Below, in pieces: positions 25,169-36,253 of a stretch of DNA of 64,000 nt. The notes beneath the pieces are model-generated. The model searched no databases, was not told the origin of the DNA, and saw only the letters and a list, made by a program, of their open reading frames with translations. The translations under genes and the position numbers were made by a program. The DNA is from Boletus sp. NGJ (lineage: Eukaryota; Basidiomycota; Agaricomycetes; Boletales; Boletaceae), in the NCBI GenBank assembly GCA_019096195.1, contig JAGTXK010000073.1:558001-622000 (forward strand). The letters run 5' to 3'. Each line of letters starts with the position of its first letter. The first letter of the stretch is position 1.

Positions 25169-25717
25169 TCGTCCTCCTTGAAAGCGTTTTGTGTTTTCAT
25201 TGCCCGGGACTCCGCGCGGTGGGAATTTAAACTATTCCACTTAGGCTTGGCTAGCCTGAACTCTATAGATACCTTTTTCTCAACTGACAATTGACTCTAT
25301 ATCTGAGTTGTTAAGCACTGTGGACTGCTGATCCAATGAAGCGCAATTTATAAGGTTGGTTTCTCATGATCAATCTGTGAGAACAAGGAACGACATGCTC
25401 CCACCTGAGAACGATTTCTCAGGTGACAGGCATTAATTTTTTATCTTTGCCATTGCCTCAGTCTTGTGGACCAAAGGTAGAGGTAAATGTCATTGAGAAC
25501 GGTCGACCACGCGCGGTCACTCTGGGAGTATTTTCACTTGATCCCGCCGTAATGCAGATTTCTTACAACGCTGTACCTGACATTGTGAGCAAGGCACGAC
25601 CCGTGTGAGAACATCCGGCGTCCCTCGCAGAAATTCAGGTCTGTTTGGCCATGGCTCTCTTGGTTCTGACCACTTCCTCGATCCAATACTTCATCCAGCC
25701 GCGTTTTGTGCTGTAAT
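25169..25717. other. Intergenic region, no supported gene
   Basis: 549 bp. One plus-strand ORF (25423-25608) reads like a hydrophilic fragment (PKVEVNVIENGRPRAVT) but has no ATG in good context, no partner exon and no recognised family. It is probably noise or a very small relic. Confidence 0.5.
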
Positions 25718-26647
25718 ATGCGCTCGTTTCATCTACTGTCGCTCGTTTCAAGCGTTTTCCTACTCTCGTTCTCTCCTAGTCAAGCTCAACACCCGTACAC
25801 ACACGAGAAGCTTCGCGTTCGACATCGACGCACCGATAACCTGTCCAGCACGTTCGATGCAAAATACAAAAGAGACGCAAATGCTGCCTTTACATACTTC
25901 AACGATGGACAGTGAGTCCATACAACACCCCGCTTAGTGTCAAATCCCCTGAATTGTCCCCCTTCAGAGGTGCGTGTGGCGCTACGAATGGTCCCAATGA
26001 TTTTGTACGTGTGTTACGCCTCCACGTCTAATCACTCACTCACCGTGTTCAGATTGTTGCATTAAATTCTGCTGTAAGTGAGATCGGCATTCGTCCTTGA
26101 CAATGGTGCTTACTCGTGTAGGAATACAATGGTGGTACCCATTGCTTTGAGATGATCACAATCACCATCGGTGGGAAAACGGCACAAGCCCAGATAACGG
26201 ATGAGGCATGTTGTTAACTCTGACAGTCTGGCATAACTCATTCATGTCATCCACCACTAGTGTCCTGGTTGCACGGCCGGTGGCCTGGATTTCAGCCAGG
26301 GCCTTTTCGAGTTCTTTGCACCGCTTAGCGTGGGAGAACTTTATGGGTCCTGGTCCTACAATAGTGGCATAGCTACGTCAAGCTCGACCCCGCCACCACC
26401 ACCAACTACCTATTACACCCCTACTCCTACCACCACCACCGTGGCTACCACATCCTCGTCGTCAACGACGGCTTTGTCAACCACGATCACGACTTCTTTG
26501 ACCTCTATCGTCGTTCCATCCTCAACCTCAACCACAACCACTATTCCTACGTCCACACCTCAGGATTCGCAAGTTATCGCGCAAATCAATCTTGCAGTAT
26601 TGGAGCTTGGTTCCCTGCTCGGGGCTTCGCTCAAGGCTCACACTTGA
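25718..26647 (+). CDS. Secreted DPBB (RlpA/barwin-like) protein with Ser/Thr tail
   Basis: Exons 25718-25911, 25968-26004, 26053-26073, 26122-26205 and 26261-26647 encode 240 residues. A signal peptide (MRSFHLLSLVSSVFLLS) and a basic propeptide-like stretch precede a double-psi beta-barrel: GACGATNGPNDFIVALNSA, HCFEMITITIGGKTAQAQIT, DECPGCTAGGLDFSQGLFEF. The paired cysteines (ACGA, CPGC) and the D-E-C-P-G-C turn are typical of small fungal DPBB proteins related to expansins and barwin. A Pro- and Ser/Thr-rich tail suggests O-glycosylation and wall association. Intron 4 needs a GC donor (GATGAG/GCATGT) to give DECPGC. No carbohydrate-binding module is present. Substrate and activity are unknown. 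Confidence 0.87.
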
Positions 26648-26743
26648 TGTTGCTCTTGATCATCATTGCCGTACGGGAGCTGATCTGTACTCGATCCTTC
26701 TGTGTGTTTGTCTCCGTGGTGATAACGTAGTTATTTGGTCTAC

Positions 26744-28021
26744 TCATTCGTATGCAATGGCTGCTTGAACAATCCGCAAAAAGATACTTCTGTCCTTTTC
26801 AGCCCGCTCTTCCTTCCTTCCGGCCTTCCAAAGGTAATAAAGTCCTCTGATACTATCTGTGAGCGCCTTATCCTCTGCCTCACCACGAGGGTGTGGACGT
26901 TTAGAAAGTGAAACTCCATTGACCTCGACCGTATCAGGGGAAACAACTGCATCCAGATATCCGTTAGAAAATGGTGGTGTGACCAATTCAGAATCTGCGA
27001 TAGTCTGTTCCGGGGAAGGGTCGGTGCTGTATGCTGAAGGTGACCGCGATGAATATGGGTCATCAGTAACAGAGGTGTAGACGTCCTCTCTGGGAGATAT
27101 CGTGCTGAGAAGATGTGCAAGCATGTCCGGGGATGGAGGTCCTAGCCTGGGAGCGAGAGAGCGAAGATGGATCGTGTCAACCGGGACGTCAATAATTGGA
27201 TCGTCTTGTGGTGAGAATTGGAAGGCCGATTCATGGCAATTCACATCCCGGAGTTTGCAGTTGGTTCGTAGAGGAGAGGGAAGGGTGGAATCAGCGGAAC
27301 CTAGAAAGGCCGAAGAATCAAGCTGGGAATTTTTGCAGGCAGTATTAGAACGGAAGTAGCAACCTTGCACAGAAGCATACTGTGCCCAATACGCATCTTC
27401 CCCCTCGGCAACATCAGGCTGTGATTGACTTCCGGGTGGTGAAGGATCATGTCCTACCGCCCCGTAGGCATCCCAATAGGAGTCGTCACTTCCGTTGCTC
27501 ATACGATCGACTTCAGCAACGAGATCGAGGGACAGATGTCTCGGAGGGCCTGCCCCACACGCAGAATTGCTGGCAAGTGATTCTTGCGGAGTTGAGAGCG
27601 AGGACGACGGGAATGGCATCAGCCGGAGGTCGTGATACTGCCAACCGTGGATATCATCCCAATGGAAGAGCATGCGCAACCCTTCTGCACCTGAGGATAC
27701 CTGTACATGCGCAAAGATAGATTCGGGATCTGACGTGTAGCGTGTTGGGTAGCTGGCCTGATCAAACAAAATAGGTAAGCGGTCAAGGAGGTCGATGGTT
27801 TTGGCACTGTCAGGGGACGGCCAGCACAAGTATTCGACGGGGGAGGAGGGAGGTATTTGGAGGAAGTGGTGCCGCTGGCGAAGAGGGGTAGAGATGAGAT
27901 GTGGCGGGAGGGGATCGGTGAAAGGCGAGATGTGCTGGAGGATGAGGTTGACAGTGCGCGCGGGGAGGGAGTACATGGTGGTTGGAAAGAGAGCGTTGAG
28001 GATGCCCTCTTCTTCTGTCAC
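26744..28021 (-). CDS. Conserved fungal protein of unknown function
   Basis: A single open frame of about 425 codons with no stop. N-terminal conserved-looking region: ALFPTTMYSLPARTVNLILQ, TPLRQRHHFLQIPP, VEYLCWPSPDS and the patch LFHWDDIHGWQYHDLRLMPF. The middle is acidic and Ser-rich (SDDSYWDAYGAVG, EDAYWAQYASVQG). The C-terminus is helical (GLYYLWKAGRKEERAEKDRS). No enzyme motif, signal peptide or membrane helix is seen. The frame has no ATG before codon 16 (about 27976), although the conserved part begins earlier, so a short upstream first exon is probably missing from this model. Gene reality is likely because of frame length and ordered conserved blocks; function is not inferable. Confidence 0.7.
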   Translation of the reverse strand: MTEEEGILNALFPTTMYSLPARTVNLILQHISPFTDPLPPHLISTPLRQRHHFLQIPPSSPVEYLCWPSPDSAKTIDLLDRLPILFDQASYPTRYTSDPESIFAHVQVSSGAEGLRMLFHWDDIHGWQYHDLRLMPFPSSSLSTPQESLASNSACGAGPPRHLSLDLVAEVDRMSNGSDDSYWDAYGAVGHDPSPPGSQSQPDVAEGEDAYWAQYASVQGCYFRSNTACKNSQLDSSAFLGSADSTLPSPLRTNCKLRDVNCHESAFQFSPQDDPIIDVPVDTIHLRSLAPRLGPPSPDMLAHLLSTISPREDVYTSVTDDPYSSRSPSAYSTDPSPEQTIADSELVTPPFSNGYLDAVVSPDTVEVNGVSLSKRPHPRGEAEDKALTDSIRGLYYLWKAGRKEERAEKDRSIFLRIVQAAIAYE

Positions 28022-28139
28022 GAGGCTGACACCCCCCTGTGATGGGATCCGACACCCCCCATGATCTCATTATTTTATCCCACTCTCTCACTGCCCGCAC
28101 AACGAGCACAACGGTTGCCTCACACCTCGCACACAAGTC

Positions 28140-28667
28140 ATGCGAATCTCAATCTTGCTTGCCACTCTGGCATTGCCAGTCCTTTCTGCTGCCCAGGTAT
28201 TCCTTCTCCTCCCTCCATCCCCCTGCCTCACTCACATTCCTTGACCTCGCCCAGTCTTCGCAAGTATCTACTTCTCCAGTCATGTGGGAGACGCTCCATC
28301 CTAACCGTACTCTAGTAACAGCTCGCAGACTACCATTACTGCCGCACCGAGTTCAGCTAGTCAGTCAGGGTCTAACTCCGGTAATGCGACCGCAACAGGG
28401 TCAGGCTCAGCAAGCATCTCAGGTAGCTCTGCTGGAAACGCAACTACCACCGCAAATACGACATCCATCCTTCCAACCGCTCCTTCTACTGTCGCTGGTG
28501 ACAACGGTGGTGGTCCCAACGGTGGCGCGCCAAGTCCAGGAGCATCTGCATCCGGTGGTATATATGGTCCACCGGATGGCTACATCGCTGGCGCGGAAGC
28601 AATTCGAAGCGCTGGGATGCTTGGGTTGGTCGGGTTCGCTGTCGGGGGGGCTTTGGTCCTTGTTTGA
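28140..28667 (+). CDS. Small secreted Ser/Thr/Gly-rich protein, GPI-type tail
   Basis: Exon 1 (28140-28196) encodes a signal peptide, MRISILLATLALPVLSAAQ, followed by GTATTC and an intron ending CGCCCAG at 28254. After a second intron with uncertain edges, the frame reads NSSQTTITAAPSSASQSG, TAPSTVAGDNGGGPNGG and SGGIYGPPDGYIAG. It ends in a hydrophobic tail (GMLGLVGFAVGGALVLV) that fits a GPI-anchor signal. Frame considerations place the second acceptor at about 28312-28325, which makes the intron unusually short (~35-40 nt) or leaves a small error in this model. It is a likely cell-wall or surface protein; such proteins are common in Agaricomycetes and have no assignable activity. Confidence 0.65.
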
Positions 28668-29179
28668 CCCCAGTCCTTGAATATTGCATGCGATATACCT
28701 CCTGGGACTTCTTAGGACTCTGCCTGAGGGAGTTACTCGATTCTTTTGGACTTTGCTAGGTTTGCAGACACTCATATGTCTGTCTGACATGGTATCTACT
28801 TCCCCTCATTGACATTTTATTCTTAGTACCATACTGGACTTTTGCTTGCAACCACTACCATTCAACTCGATGAATAACAGTTGGTGTATACACTGTAAAG
28901 CACAGCATCTCATAGACCCCCCTTTTGGATTAAGTTGGAATAAGTACTCGTACACATAGACGATAAATATTGTTGCGCTTGACCTTGCTCGAAATGCGCA
29001 GGTGCCAGGAGCTGGCGTTGCGGCCATTCGTCTTTCCCAAAAGTGTCCGAGCAGTGCCACTGTTATTCGGCCTCTCATCGATTTGTCCCGTTTCGCGCGC
29101 TTGTTCAGTCACGCATGCCTCAAGCACAGCCGACTGCAAAAAGACAGAGGATGGATGTCAAGGTTCAGTGATTAGTACC
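28668..29179. other. Intergenic upstream of MYG1
   Basis: 512 bp. The MYG1 frame stays open far upstream and includes an ATG at about 28994 followed by a basic stretch, which could be an alternative mitochondrial presequence. Otherwise nothing is recognised. Confidence 0.45.
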
Positions 29180-30493
29180 ATGCTTTCGCAGGATGCCAGC
29201 CTCATTAGTCACTTGCAGACAATAGGAACACACGATGGGACTTTTCATTGTGACGAAGCATTGGCTGTCTTTCTCTTGCGCCTCACGGAAACCTATCATG
29301 CCGCAGGTACTCATACAGTATGGGTTTTCGCTTCCTCATTTTCAACAGTCTTGTAGATGTGAAGCGCAGCAGGGACCCTGTCATTCTAGATGCATGCGAC
29401 ATCGTCGTTGATGTCGGGGCGGTGTATGACGAAAGCAAGGAACGCTTTGATCATCACCAGAGGGGTTTCCAAGAAATATTTGATCACGGATTTACGACCA
29501 AGTTGTCGTCCGCCGGCCTCATTTACAAGTATGTCGAAGGCCTTCATGCCAGAACCGCATGACTGACTAGAGTAGGCATTTCGGAAAGGAAATCATCGCT
29601 ACTCAAATTGGTGTTGAGGCTGACCATCCCAAAGTTCACGTACTTTGGTTGAAAGTATACAAGGTAAATCCTGACATGCCACCGTCCGTTCGATGACCCA
29701 TGTCCGTTGTAGGAGTTTATTGAAGCTATAGATGCTATCGACAATGGCATATCACAGTATTCCTCCCAGGAACAACCAAGATACAGCAATCGAACTGATC
29801 TATCAAGCAGAGTCGGCTGGCTCAACCTTCCTTGGAATGAACCAACCAATCCCCAAGTCATCGACGTACGTGGAAGCACACTCTCTCATACCTTTTTTTT
29901 TACCTGTTTTACTAGTCGCGCTTTGCCAACGCCTCGCAACTTGCTGGCGAAGAATTTCTCGCAAGACTGAGGTATTATGCAGACGCTTGGCTACCTGCGA
30001 GAGACATAGTTCTTTCTGCTCTCTCCACGCGGTGCGCCGAAGATCCAGATGGTAGGATTGTTCTGTTTCAATGCTTTGTCCCGTGGAAGGTAGGCTTCGC
30101 ACTCCATGCGGTCGGTAATATTGGTTTCATCCACGGTACAGGAGCATCTCTTCCAACTTGAAGCAGAGCAAGGAATTGCCGGAGATGGTCTCCCACTCTA
30201 CGTCGTTTACCCTGACGAAACCAGTGCGAATTGGCGCGTACAAGCCGTGCCTGCCTCCCCTGATAGCTTTGTGAGCCGCAAGGCACTTCCGGAGGAATGG
30301 AGGGGCCATCGGGATGACAATTTATCCAAGCTAACCGGAATTGATGGTTGCATTTTCGTGCATGCCTCAGGGTTTATAGGAGGCAAGTTGTTGTATTCGG
30401 CTGTGTCTACCTCGTATATCTGATCCTGAAATGGCAGGGAATAAAACGCGAGAAGGCGCGCTCAACCTTGCGAGACTCGCATTGAAATCGTAA
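29180..30493 (+). CDS. MYG1: MYG1-family exonuclease
   Basis: MYG1 proteins (UPF0160, DHH-like fold) are 3'-5' RNA exonucleases of nucleus and mitochondria. Seven exons (29180-29306, 29357-29528, 29576-29663, 29713-29865, 29916-30089, 30142-30382, 30438-30493) give 336 residues. Signature stretches: IGTHDGTFHCDEALAVFLLR, ILDACDIVVDVGAVYD, RFDHHQRGFQE (the DHH-type metal motif) and ALPEEWRGHRDDNLSK. The last intron starts with a perfect-consensus GC donor (GGAG/GCAAGT) and yields the family ending GFIGGNKTREGALNLARLAL. The chosen start gives MLSQDASLISHL; an upstream in-frame ATG near 28994 could add a presequence. Confidence 0.94.
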
Positions 30494-30851
30494 TATTTGC
30501 GGCAATGAATAGTGATGGCATGAATCGCCTTCGATTATGATAACCAGTGCGATTGAATTTGGCGACGCGTACCACGTACCACCACCCGATCCATAACACG
30601 CTGGATACACATGTTGTGCCGACCAGTTTAAATTCAACGTGAAGGAGGTCTTAGTCACACGGTCTCCGTTCATGGTGGTACTACATGTACTTTGGACCAT
30701 GGCCTGGGACGACTACCTCGTGTTTTTCGCATGGAGGTCACGACCGTACCACGACGTGCGAGACCTTCAATAGCTCGGGTCCACACTTTCGCCTTGTCTT
30801 CTCGTAGCCATTGACTTATACTCATTGCAATCCTTCGGAAGATTGTGACGA
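30494..30851. other. Intergenic between MYG1 and the MARVEL gene
   Basis: 358 bp with no ORF, repeat or RNA gene that I can support. Confidence 0.5.
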
Positions 30852-31893
30852 ATGCCCTACATCAAGACCCATTACCACCCATTCCTTTTTGTTCTCATCA
30901 CGATTTGTGCGATGGCTGAACTGGGGCTCACGGCTTTCTTGATCAGCACGGGAAACGAGAATCATGACTGGCCTAGTGCTCGGTATCATTCGTTGTACGT
31001 GCCTCAAAGCAGGGTTATGAATGTCGCTGACGGTCTATGGTAGGTTGATTCTTTTTGAGTTTAATGCTGTCTGGACGACAATGTTTGGGACCGCTTACCT
31101 GCTTTGGATTGTGGACGGTGCTGTGCACTTTCTTGCCAGCATAGCAAGCTCCATCGTTTGGTTAGTTATCACCACAGTGCTCTGGGTGAGTGCGCTCACT
31201 AGTGACACATTGACTATTGTTTATAAGGCTGCCTTTGCGTAGGGGGCTGCTGCGGGCATGATGCATGGCACGCGGGCTGGAGGCAACTGCAACTGGATAT
31301 CAGCTTCCTCTGGGTTCGTGAACGCAAGCTCACCCTGCGCTCAACTCCAAGATCTAAGCAGCGTCAGCAGTTGTAGAGAAACCCTCACAGTAGAGGCGGT
31401 GGGGTGGGTAGAATTCGGATTCTGTGCCCTGACGCTACTCGCAACGTGCATGTGGCTGCGGACGAGCAAGCGGAGCTACGTGAGTGAATCTCGCAGACTA
31501 GTATAACTAAAGACACGAAGATTGATTATCGGTTGGACTGTGACAACAGCATTCTAGCTTCTATGTGTAGGAACGAGGTGGTGGACATTTTCATGTAGTG
31601 GAACGATATTACAGGCCCTCAGGGACGTGAATACATAATATGGATTAGTCATTCGCTACCACTTGAGCAAGCTATATTTTATCTGATAGGGACCTGTTGA
31701 TTCTGTGACCACTCACATGCACAGCTCGATCTCCCGAGACTATTCCCCAAGTACCACTAGCAATGGCAGCGTATTCGTTGATGACCCATTCAAGTCCTGT
31801 CTCCGGGACAGCGTCACAATTAGTGACCAACTTCACCCAGCTTCTGCCCAAAGAATCGGTGATTCTTCCCTGATGAGTCTCCCGCTAGAGTAA
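30852..31893 (+). CDS. MARVEL-domain-like four-helix membrane protein
   Basis: Exons 30852-30994, 31044-31185, 31243-31479, 31571-31594 and 31690-31893 encode 249 residues. Four hydrophobic helices: FLFVLITICAMAELGLTAFL; LILFEFNAVWTTMFGTAYLL; ASSIVWLVITTVLW; and VEFGFCALTLLATCMW. A luminal loop with CNW...C...C lies between helices 3 and 4. This is the usual plan of fungal MARVEL proteins. A consensus GTGAGT follows TAC at 31479; splicing there adds a small exon (ERGGGHFH) and a Ser-rich cytosolic tail, all in frame. Without it the frame ends soon, at 31506. I prefer the longer form. Its partners are unknown. Confidence 0.75.
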
Positions 31894-32997
31894 TCTTCGT
31901 ACGGGCCCCAATTGCACATTTGTGCGCTTGTTCTTTGGGCATATAATAGGAAGCCAGTAGTATCCCACTTTCCTTCGTGAAAGCTTACGTCTGAGCAGCG
32001 CGTCGTCACTACTACATCCTTGCTCCTCTCAAGTCCTTTGTCTCACGATCAGCAAAGGTTAGGCGTTCCTTCTCTTTGCAGAGACCCGGCAAAGTACCTG
32101 TCTGATGACCCTCGGTGCATTCATCCATTTATTAGATTATCTCCTCTGCTGGTGGTGTAGGAAAGTTTTCCCCGCGTATGTTCAGTACTTCCGCGCTCTG
32201 CCGTGCTGATCCTCTAGAAGTCTTACTAGTGGTCGTGATCCCGACCATCGTTCCCTATTTTTCCACTGGCACAACCCTCGGCGTACACAACGCTGCGAGT
32301 GCTATGGGGCATCGTTGGATCCAGGTGATCACCAGGGCTCCGAATTCGACAATTGGAGCACATCGGGTTTACTATATTTCAAACGCTTGCTGGAATTTGG
32401 CTCGACAACGATTAAGGTGACCAGCCGTGTCTATGAGGCTGGGTCCCAGACTAATAGGTCGGATACGGATCGAAGCCAGGCGAGATGATGCGATCTCCAT
32501 CGAGAGACGATCTTCTCTACGCATTTATGTTTTACAATGTTTTACAATGATCAATCTGGAGGGCCTGACTCACCTTGATAAACGTCGATGGGAAGAGACC
32601 GACATCCCCATTTCCATTTCTTTTTTTTACTCTCAGGGCCTCTGAGTCCGATGCTTCTACGCATAGCAATCCGGAGACCTTTCACACTGCTCCTCCAGTT
32701 AGCGACGCTACTTTTGTCGCACTCGGACAACGAGCATTGCCTGGGATTCTGCACATAATATTTACTGGTCGTTTGAAAAACGTCGAGGTCGCCTCTACGC
32801 CTAGCTTCCGGCCTTGCTCATCTACGTCGCGTGGGTTGTATTCCTGAATACTGCGTGGTTGCGACTGCACTCAACGGAAGAGAGGCATACGGAGATCATA
32901 AGACGTATAGTTGGATTCACAACGGTCAGGTACTCTCGGTTGGATGCAGGTCGTAACGTATGATTGATGTACTAGCGGGCCATCGGTATTTATTGTG
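31894..32997. other. Gene-poor region, nothing recognised
   Basis: 1.1 kb with short ORFs only. It contains a small tandem duplication of TTTTACAATG (about 32528-32548). No transposon, RNA or gene signature is visible. Confidence 0.5.
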
Positions 32998-34698
32998 TTA
33001 TCTTCGTTTAATGCTCACTAGCCAGTGACCCTTGTTATTCCCAACTTCCGTACAATCCGAAGACGCCGTAGTGGAGGCAGCATCCTTAAAGAGATCGATT
33101 GATAATGGGGACATCAGATCAAGGTCTGACCTTGGGAGTGGGTTGCAAGGCGTTTGCATACCCGTTCTTCTTCCCTTTCTTGGACCAATATGAGTGATTG
33201 GCAGGGTTGCACGCCATCGTTCAACCATCTGCCGAGTCTCGGCTGGGTCCCTTGGCTTAACATACAACTCGGACGCTGGACTTTCATCTTCGCCTTTCTC
33301 GGATATACCTAAAGGAGCACACGGATCCGCACGGGCAGACGGCGAAACTTCTGCAGCGAAAACTCAGCTCTACAATGTATTGATCTGAAATAAGTTTACC
33401 ATCGCTCTGTCCTGCCCAGCTTGATAAAGATTCTTGAACGGTATCTGGACCGCAGGTTTCAGATGGTGGTATGTTAAACCGACCCATCACGTATTCAACT
33501 GGCTCCGGTAGCTAGGTCGAAGAATTGATGAGAAAATGCTATCCTCGATCATCAATGGGTCCGACTTACGCTCGGGGGGGAATAACCATCGTCGATGTCA
33601 AGTGCAGAGGCCAGCCAATATAAGATGGCGTGCATGACAGTAGGCTGCCTTGCGTGCGCATCGAACGGTGGGGAAATACAAGCATTCGTCCATCCTAATG
33701 ATTGTCTTGGTACAGAAGAGAAGATAAATTCGTGCACATTACCATCAGAAAAGGCTCCAAACGTCCACTGTTGATAAGAGGTCACAATAAAATAGAAACA
33801 TTGTTTGCGGACACACAAGTCCCAAAGCTATGATGAATGAGCTTCATCAAGAACCAGAGATAATTTATGAACCTTGCACCAAAGACGTTCTTTTCCTCGC
33901 AAGCGGGTGCTACCAGCAGGCAGCTAGGATGATCAGCCTTTTACACTTGTGATATGCAGGTCACAACTTACGGACTGCAATTCGGTAAATTGCCACATAT
34001 CTTCGCTTGAAAGTACCCACGGGGGCTGACAGGCAACAAGCACAGAGTTCGAAGCAATCTCTGCGGTTGACGGGCAATCTTTGCGGGTAAAGTAAAATTC
34101 CTTGAAAATATGATCGTCGTAGTGTGGTTGTGTTTCTGACACGAAGCCCCAGTCCTTGCTTTGAGGGTAAAGAATATGTAGTATACGTTGTACAGTCCTC
34201 AGAGGGAAATGATCAACCCAGGTCCACAATCTGGACGACGATTTCAGCAGTCGTCTTACAAGCATGAGAGCGAGAATAACATGACGTACCGATTAAACTC
34301 TGTCACTGGCGCAGGTAGGGTCGAGGTTATTCTGAATTTCCGAGCTGAGGGCACAGTCAAAACTTCCCCGGTTCGCTCATCCTGGTCTCGTAAGCTTAAG
34401 CCTAGGGATGTATCTGGTACATTCGCCGAGATCCCTAAAGTAGGTGAGTGGCGTCAGTAAACATCGCATAGAGTACATCATGTCGATGCTGACAATTGTT
34501 GACCAGGTTGTCAAAGGTATCGTCCAAACATTGGATCGAGGTAAGGTGTCTTTCTTTCCTAAAGCGGGTAGAAAGCGTATTGCGATGACTTTTGTGCCCA
34601 GAAGGCGGGCAGGCTAGTTCCTCTCCCCCGTACTTCAGTTCAGGGAGTACAGCATCTTTCATGTAGCCGCGAAGGTCATCGATACCCCACCAAGCCAT
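32998..34698 (-). CDS. Uncharacterised multi-exon protein, intact, orphan-like
   Basis: I do not recognise the family. Eight exons (34698-34494, 34434-34290, 34254-33972, 33923-33873, 33827-33743, 33694-33570, 33511-33400, 33308-32998) splice with GT-AG introns of 35-61 nt into one frame of 438 residues, strong evidence for a working gene. Visible segments: MAWWGIDDLRGYMKDAVLPE; FRITSTLPAPVTEFNRRL; LLKSSSRLWTWVDHFP; EFYFTRKDCPSTAEIASNS; LWDLCVRKQCFYFIVTSYQQ; WTFGAFSDGWTNACIS; and MHAILYWLASALD. The tail is Ser/Thr-rich and basic. The strand-like KLWDLCVRK...FYFIVTSYQQWTFGAFS block resembles the nuclease-like core seen in many Agaricomycete lineage-expanded proteins, but no catalytic D/E-x-K set can be proved. 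No signal peptide or membrane helix is seen. Confidence 0.72.
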
Positions 34699-35145
34699 AC
34701 CGACTTTAAGTGTAGAATGGGTGGTATCTGGGGGGGGGGGAGGGAACGTCGGAAGAAACCTATATCATGCAAGTTCTTAAGTACCAGTAGTAGCGACCTT
34801 GACAACCAAGGAATACAACATTTGCTTATTGTTGCTGTAGAAATAAGTGAGTGAGTTAGTTGCCTTATAACGAATCCAGCCGATCGGTAACTCCCGCAAC
34901 GCCGGCGATTTCCGGTAGTCTCTGTTCTCCAACCAAGCCTGCTGGTCCTCGCCGCCATCGCGTCAAGACCCCCCAAGAGGTGCGTTCTATGTATCCGTCG
35001 ACATACGACTGTTGGGTGCATGCTTCACGCCCATTGTTCCTTTGAGACAGCCTGTAGATCTCAGAGAACAAGGGTGGATGTTGCTACATCCTTTCGGATG
35101 GCTATACTGTTATTCTGACCGTTGTTTGCATTTCACAGGTTCAAG
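34699..35145. other. Divergent upstream region with poly-G tract
   Basis: 447 bp between the start of the unknown gene and that of eL15. It contains a G run of 12 nt at 34729-34740. A TTTCACAG acceptor lies 6 nt before the eL15 ATG, so a 5'-UTR intron of eL15 probably occupies part of this stretch. Confidence 0.5.
34729..34740. repeat. Poly(G) tract
   Basis: 12 consecutive G residues about 30 bp upstream of the start of the unknown gene (its 5' leader, where it reads as C). Possibly length-variable and prone to sequencing error. Confidence 0.8.
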
Positions 35146-35960
35146 ATGGGTGCATACAAATATATCAGCGAATTGTACAAAAAAAAGCAGTCTGACGTGT
35201 TGCGATTCCTCCTTCGTGTCCGGTGGGTTGAACAAAAAGCATTCGTTCAACCATGCTAACTGCGACTCGATATAGATGCTGGGAGTATCGTCAGTTGAAC
35301 GTTATCCACCGGGCATCCCGTCCGTCTCGTCCAGACAAAGCGCGCCGTTTGGGTTACAAAGCCAAGCAAGGCTATGTTGTCTACCGTGTGCGGGTCAGGC
35401 GGGGTAACCGCAAAAAGCCTGTGCCGAAGGGTACATTCCACCACGCCTCGTGTGCTTGTGGTTCCTCATGAAGTTCATCAGGTGCTACCTATGGCAAGCC
35501 CGTTCGCCAGGGTGTCAACCAGCTCAAGTTCCAGCGAGGCTTGAGGAGCGTCGCAGAGGAGCGTGTTGGCCGCCGTTGTGGTAACTTGCGCGTTCTGAAT
35601 TCGTACTGGATCAATCAAGATGGTGTTTACAAATACTACGAGGTCATTCTTGTTGATCCCAGTCACAAGGCGGTGAGGTGATACGTCATTCTTCCCACCA
35701 CCACACTGAGCACTAGGTTTAGATTCGCCGGGACCCGCGCATCAACTGGATCACGAAACCAGTGCACAAGCGCCGCGAGGCTCGTGGACTCACCAGCATC
35801 GGCAAACAGGTTTGTTACAGGCATCTATTCAGAACAAAGTTTACTCATAACTTTAATCATGCAGAACCGCGGGCTAGGCAAGGGTCATCGCTTCAACCAC
35901 ACACCGGCCCGCTCGACTTGGAAGAAGCACAACACCCTCAGTCTTCGTCGTTACCGGTGA
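35146..35960 (+). CDS. RPL15: 60S ribosomal protein eL15
   Basis: Large-subunit ribosomal protein. Exons 35146-35222, 35276-35430, 35482-35672, 35723-35809 and 35865-35960 give 201 residues, near the family's 203-204. It reads [98 protein letters not shown] and the basic tail [16 protein letters not shown]. All five exons join in frame. A probable 5'-UTR acceptor sits just before the ATG. Confidence 0.97.
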
Positions 35961-36253
35961 TTGCATGCACCACTGCTCCCGTTATGTTACATTGCATTTT
36001 ACGTCTATGTTTGATGTGGTTGTATGTCCACGCAACTTTGATAAAAACCATGTGTTACGCTGGGACTTGTGTGCTATTGATTCGGTTGCTTGACAAGTCG
36101 GCTCCTGAATTGTTGGAGCTCGGTGGCCTCGTGTTGCTCGCGTGTACACTAATTACGATACTTGGCTGCGGTGTCATGTCGGATCCTCTCTTTTATACTT
36201 TCATATCACGAGCAAGAGGGGAGACCAACAACATTATCTACATCCGCCACGAA

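Noticed and set aside
25423-25608. Plus-strand ORF reading PKVEVNVIENGRPRAVT
   Set aside because: Short, no credible start or neighbouring exon, and no recognised family.
28994-29179. Upstream in-frame extension of MYG1
   Set aside because: It might be a mitochondrial presequence, but conservation starts near the later ATG; kept only as an alternative start.
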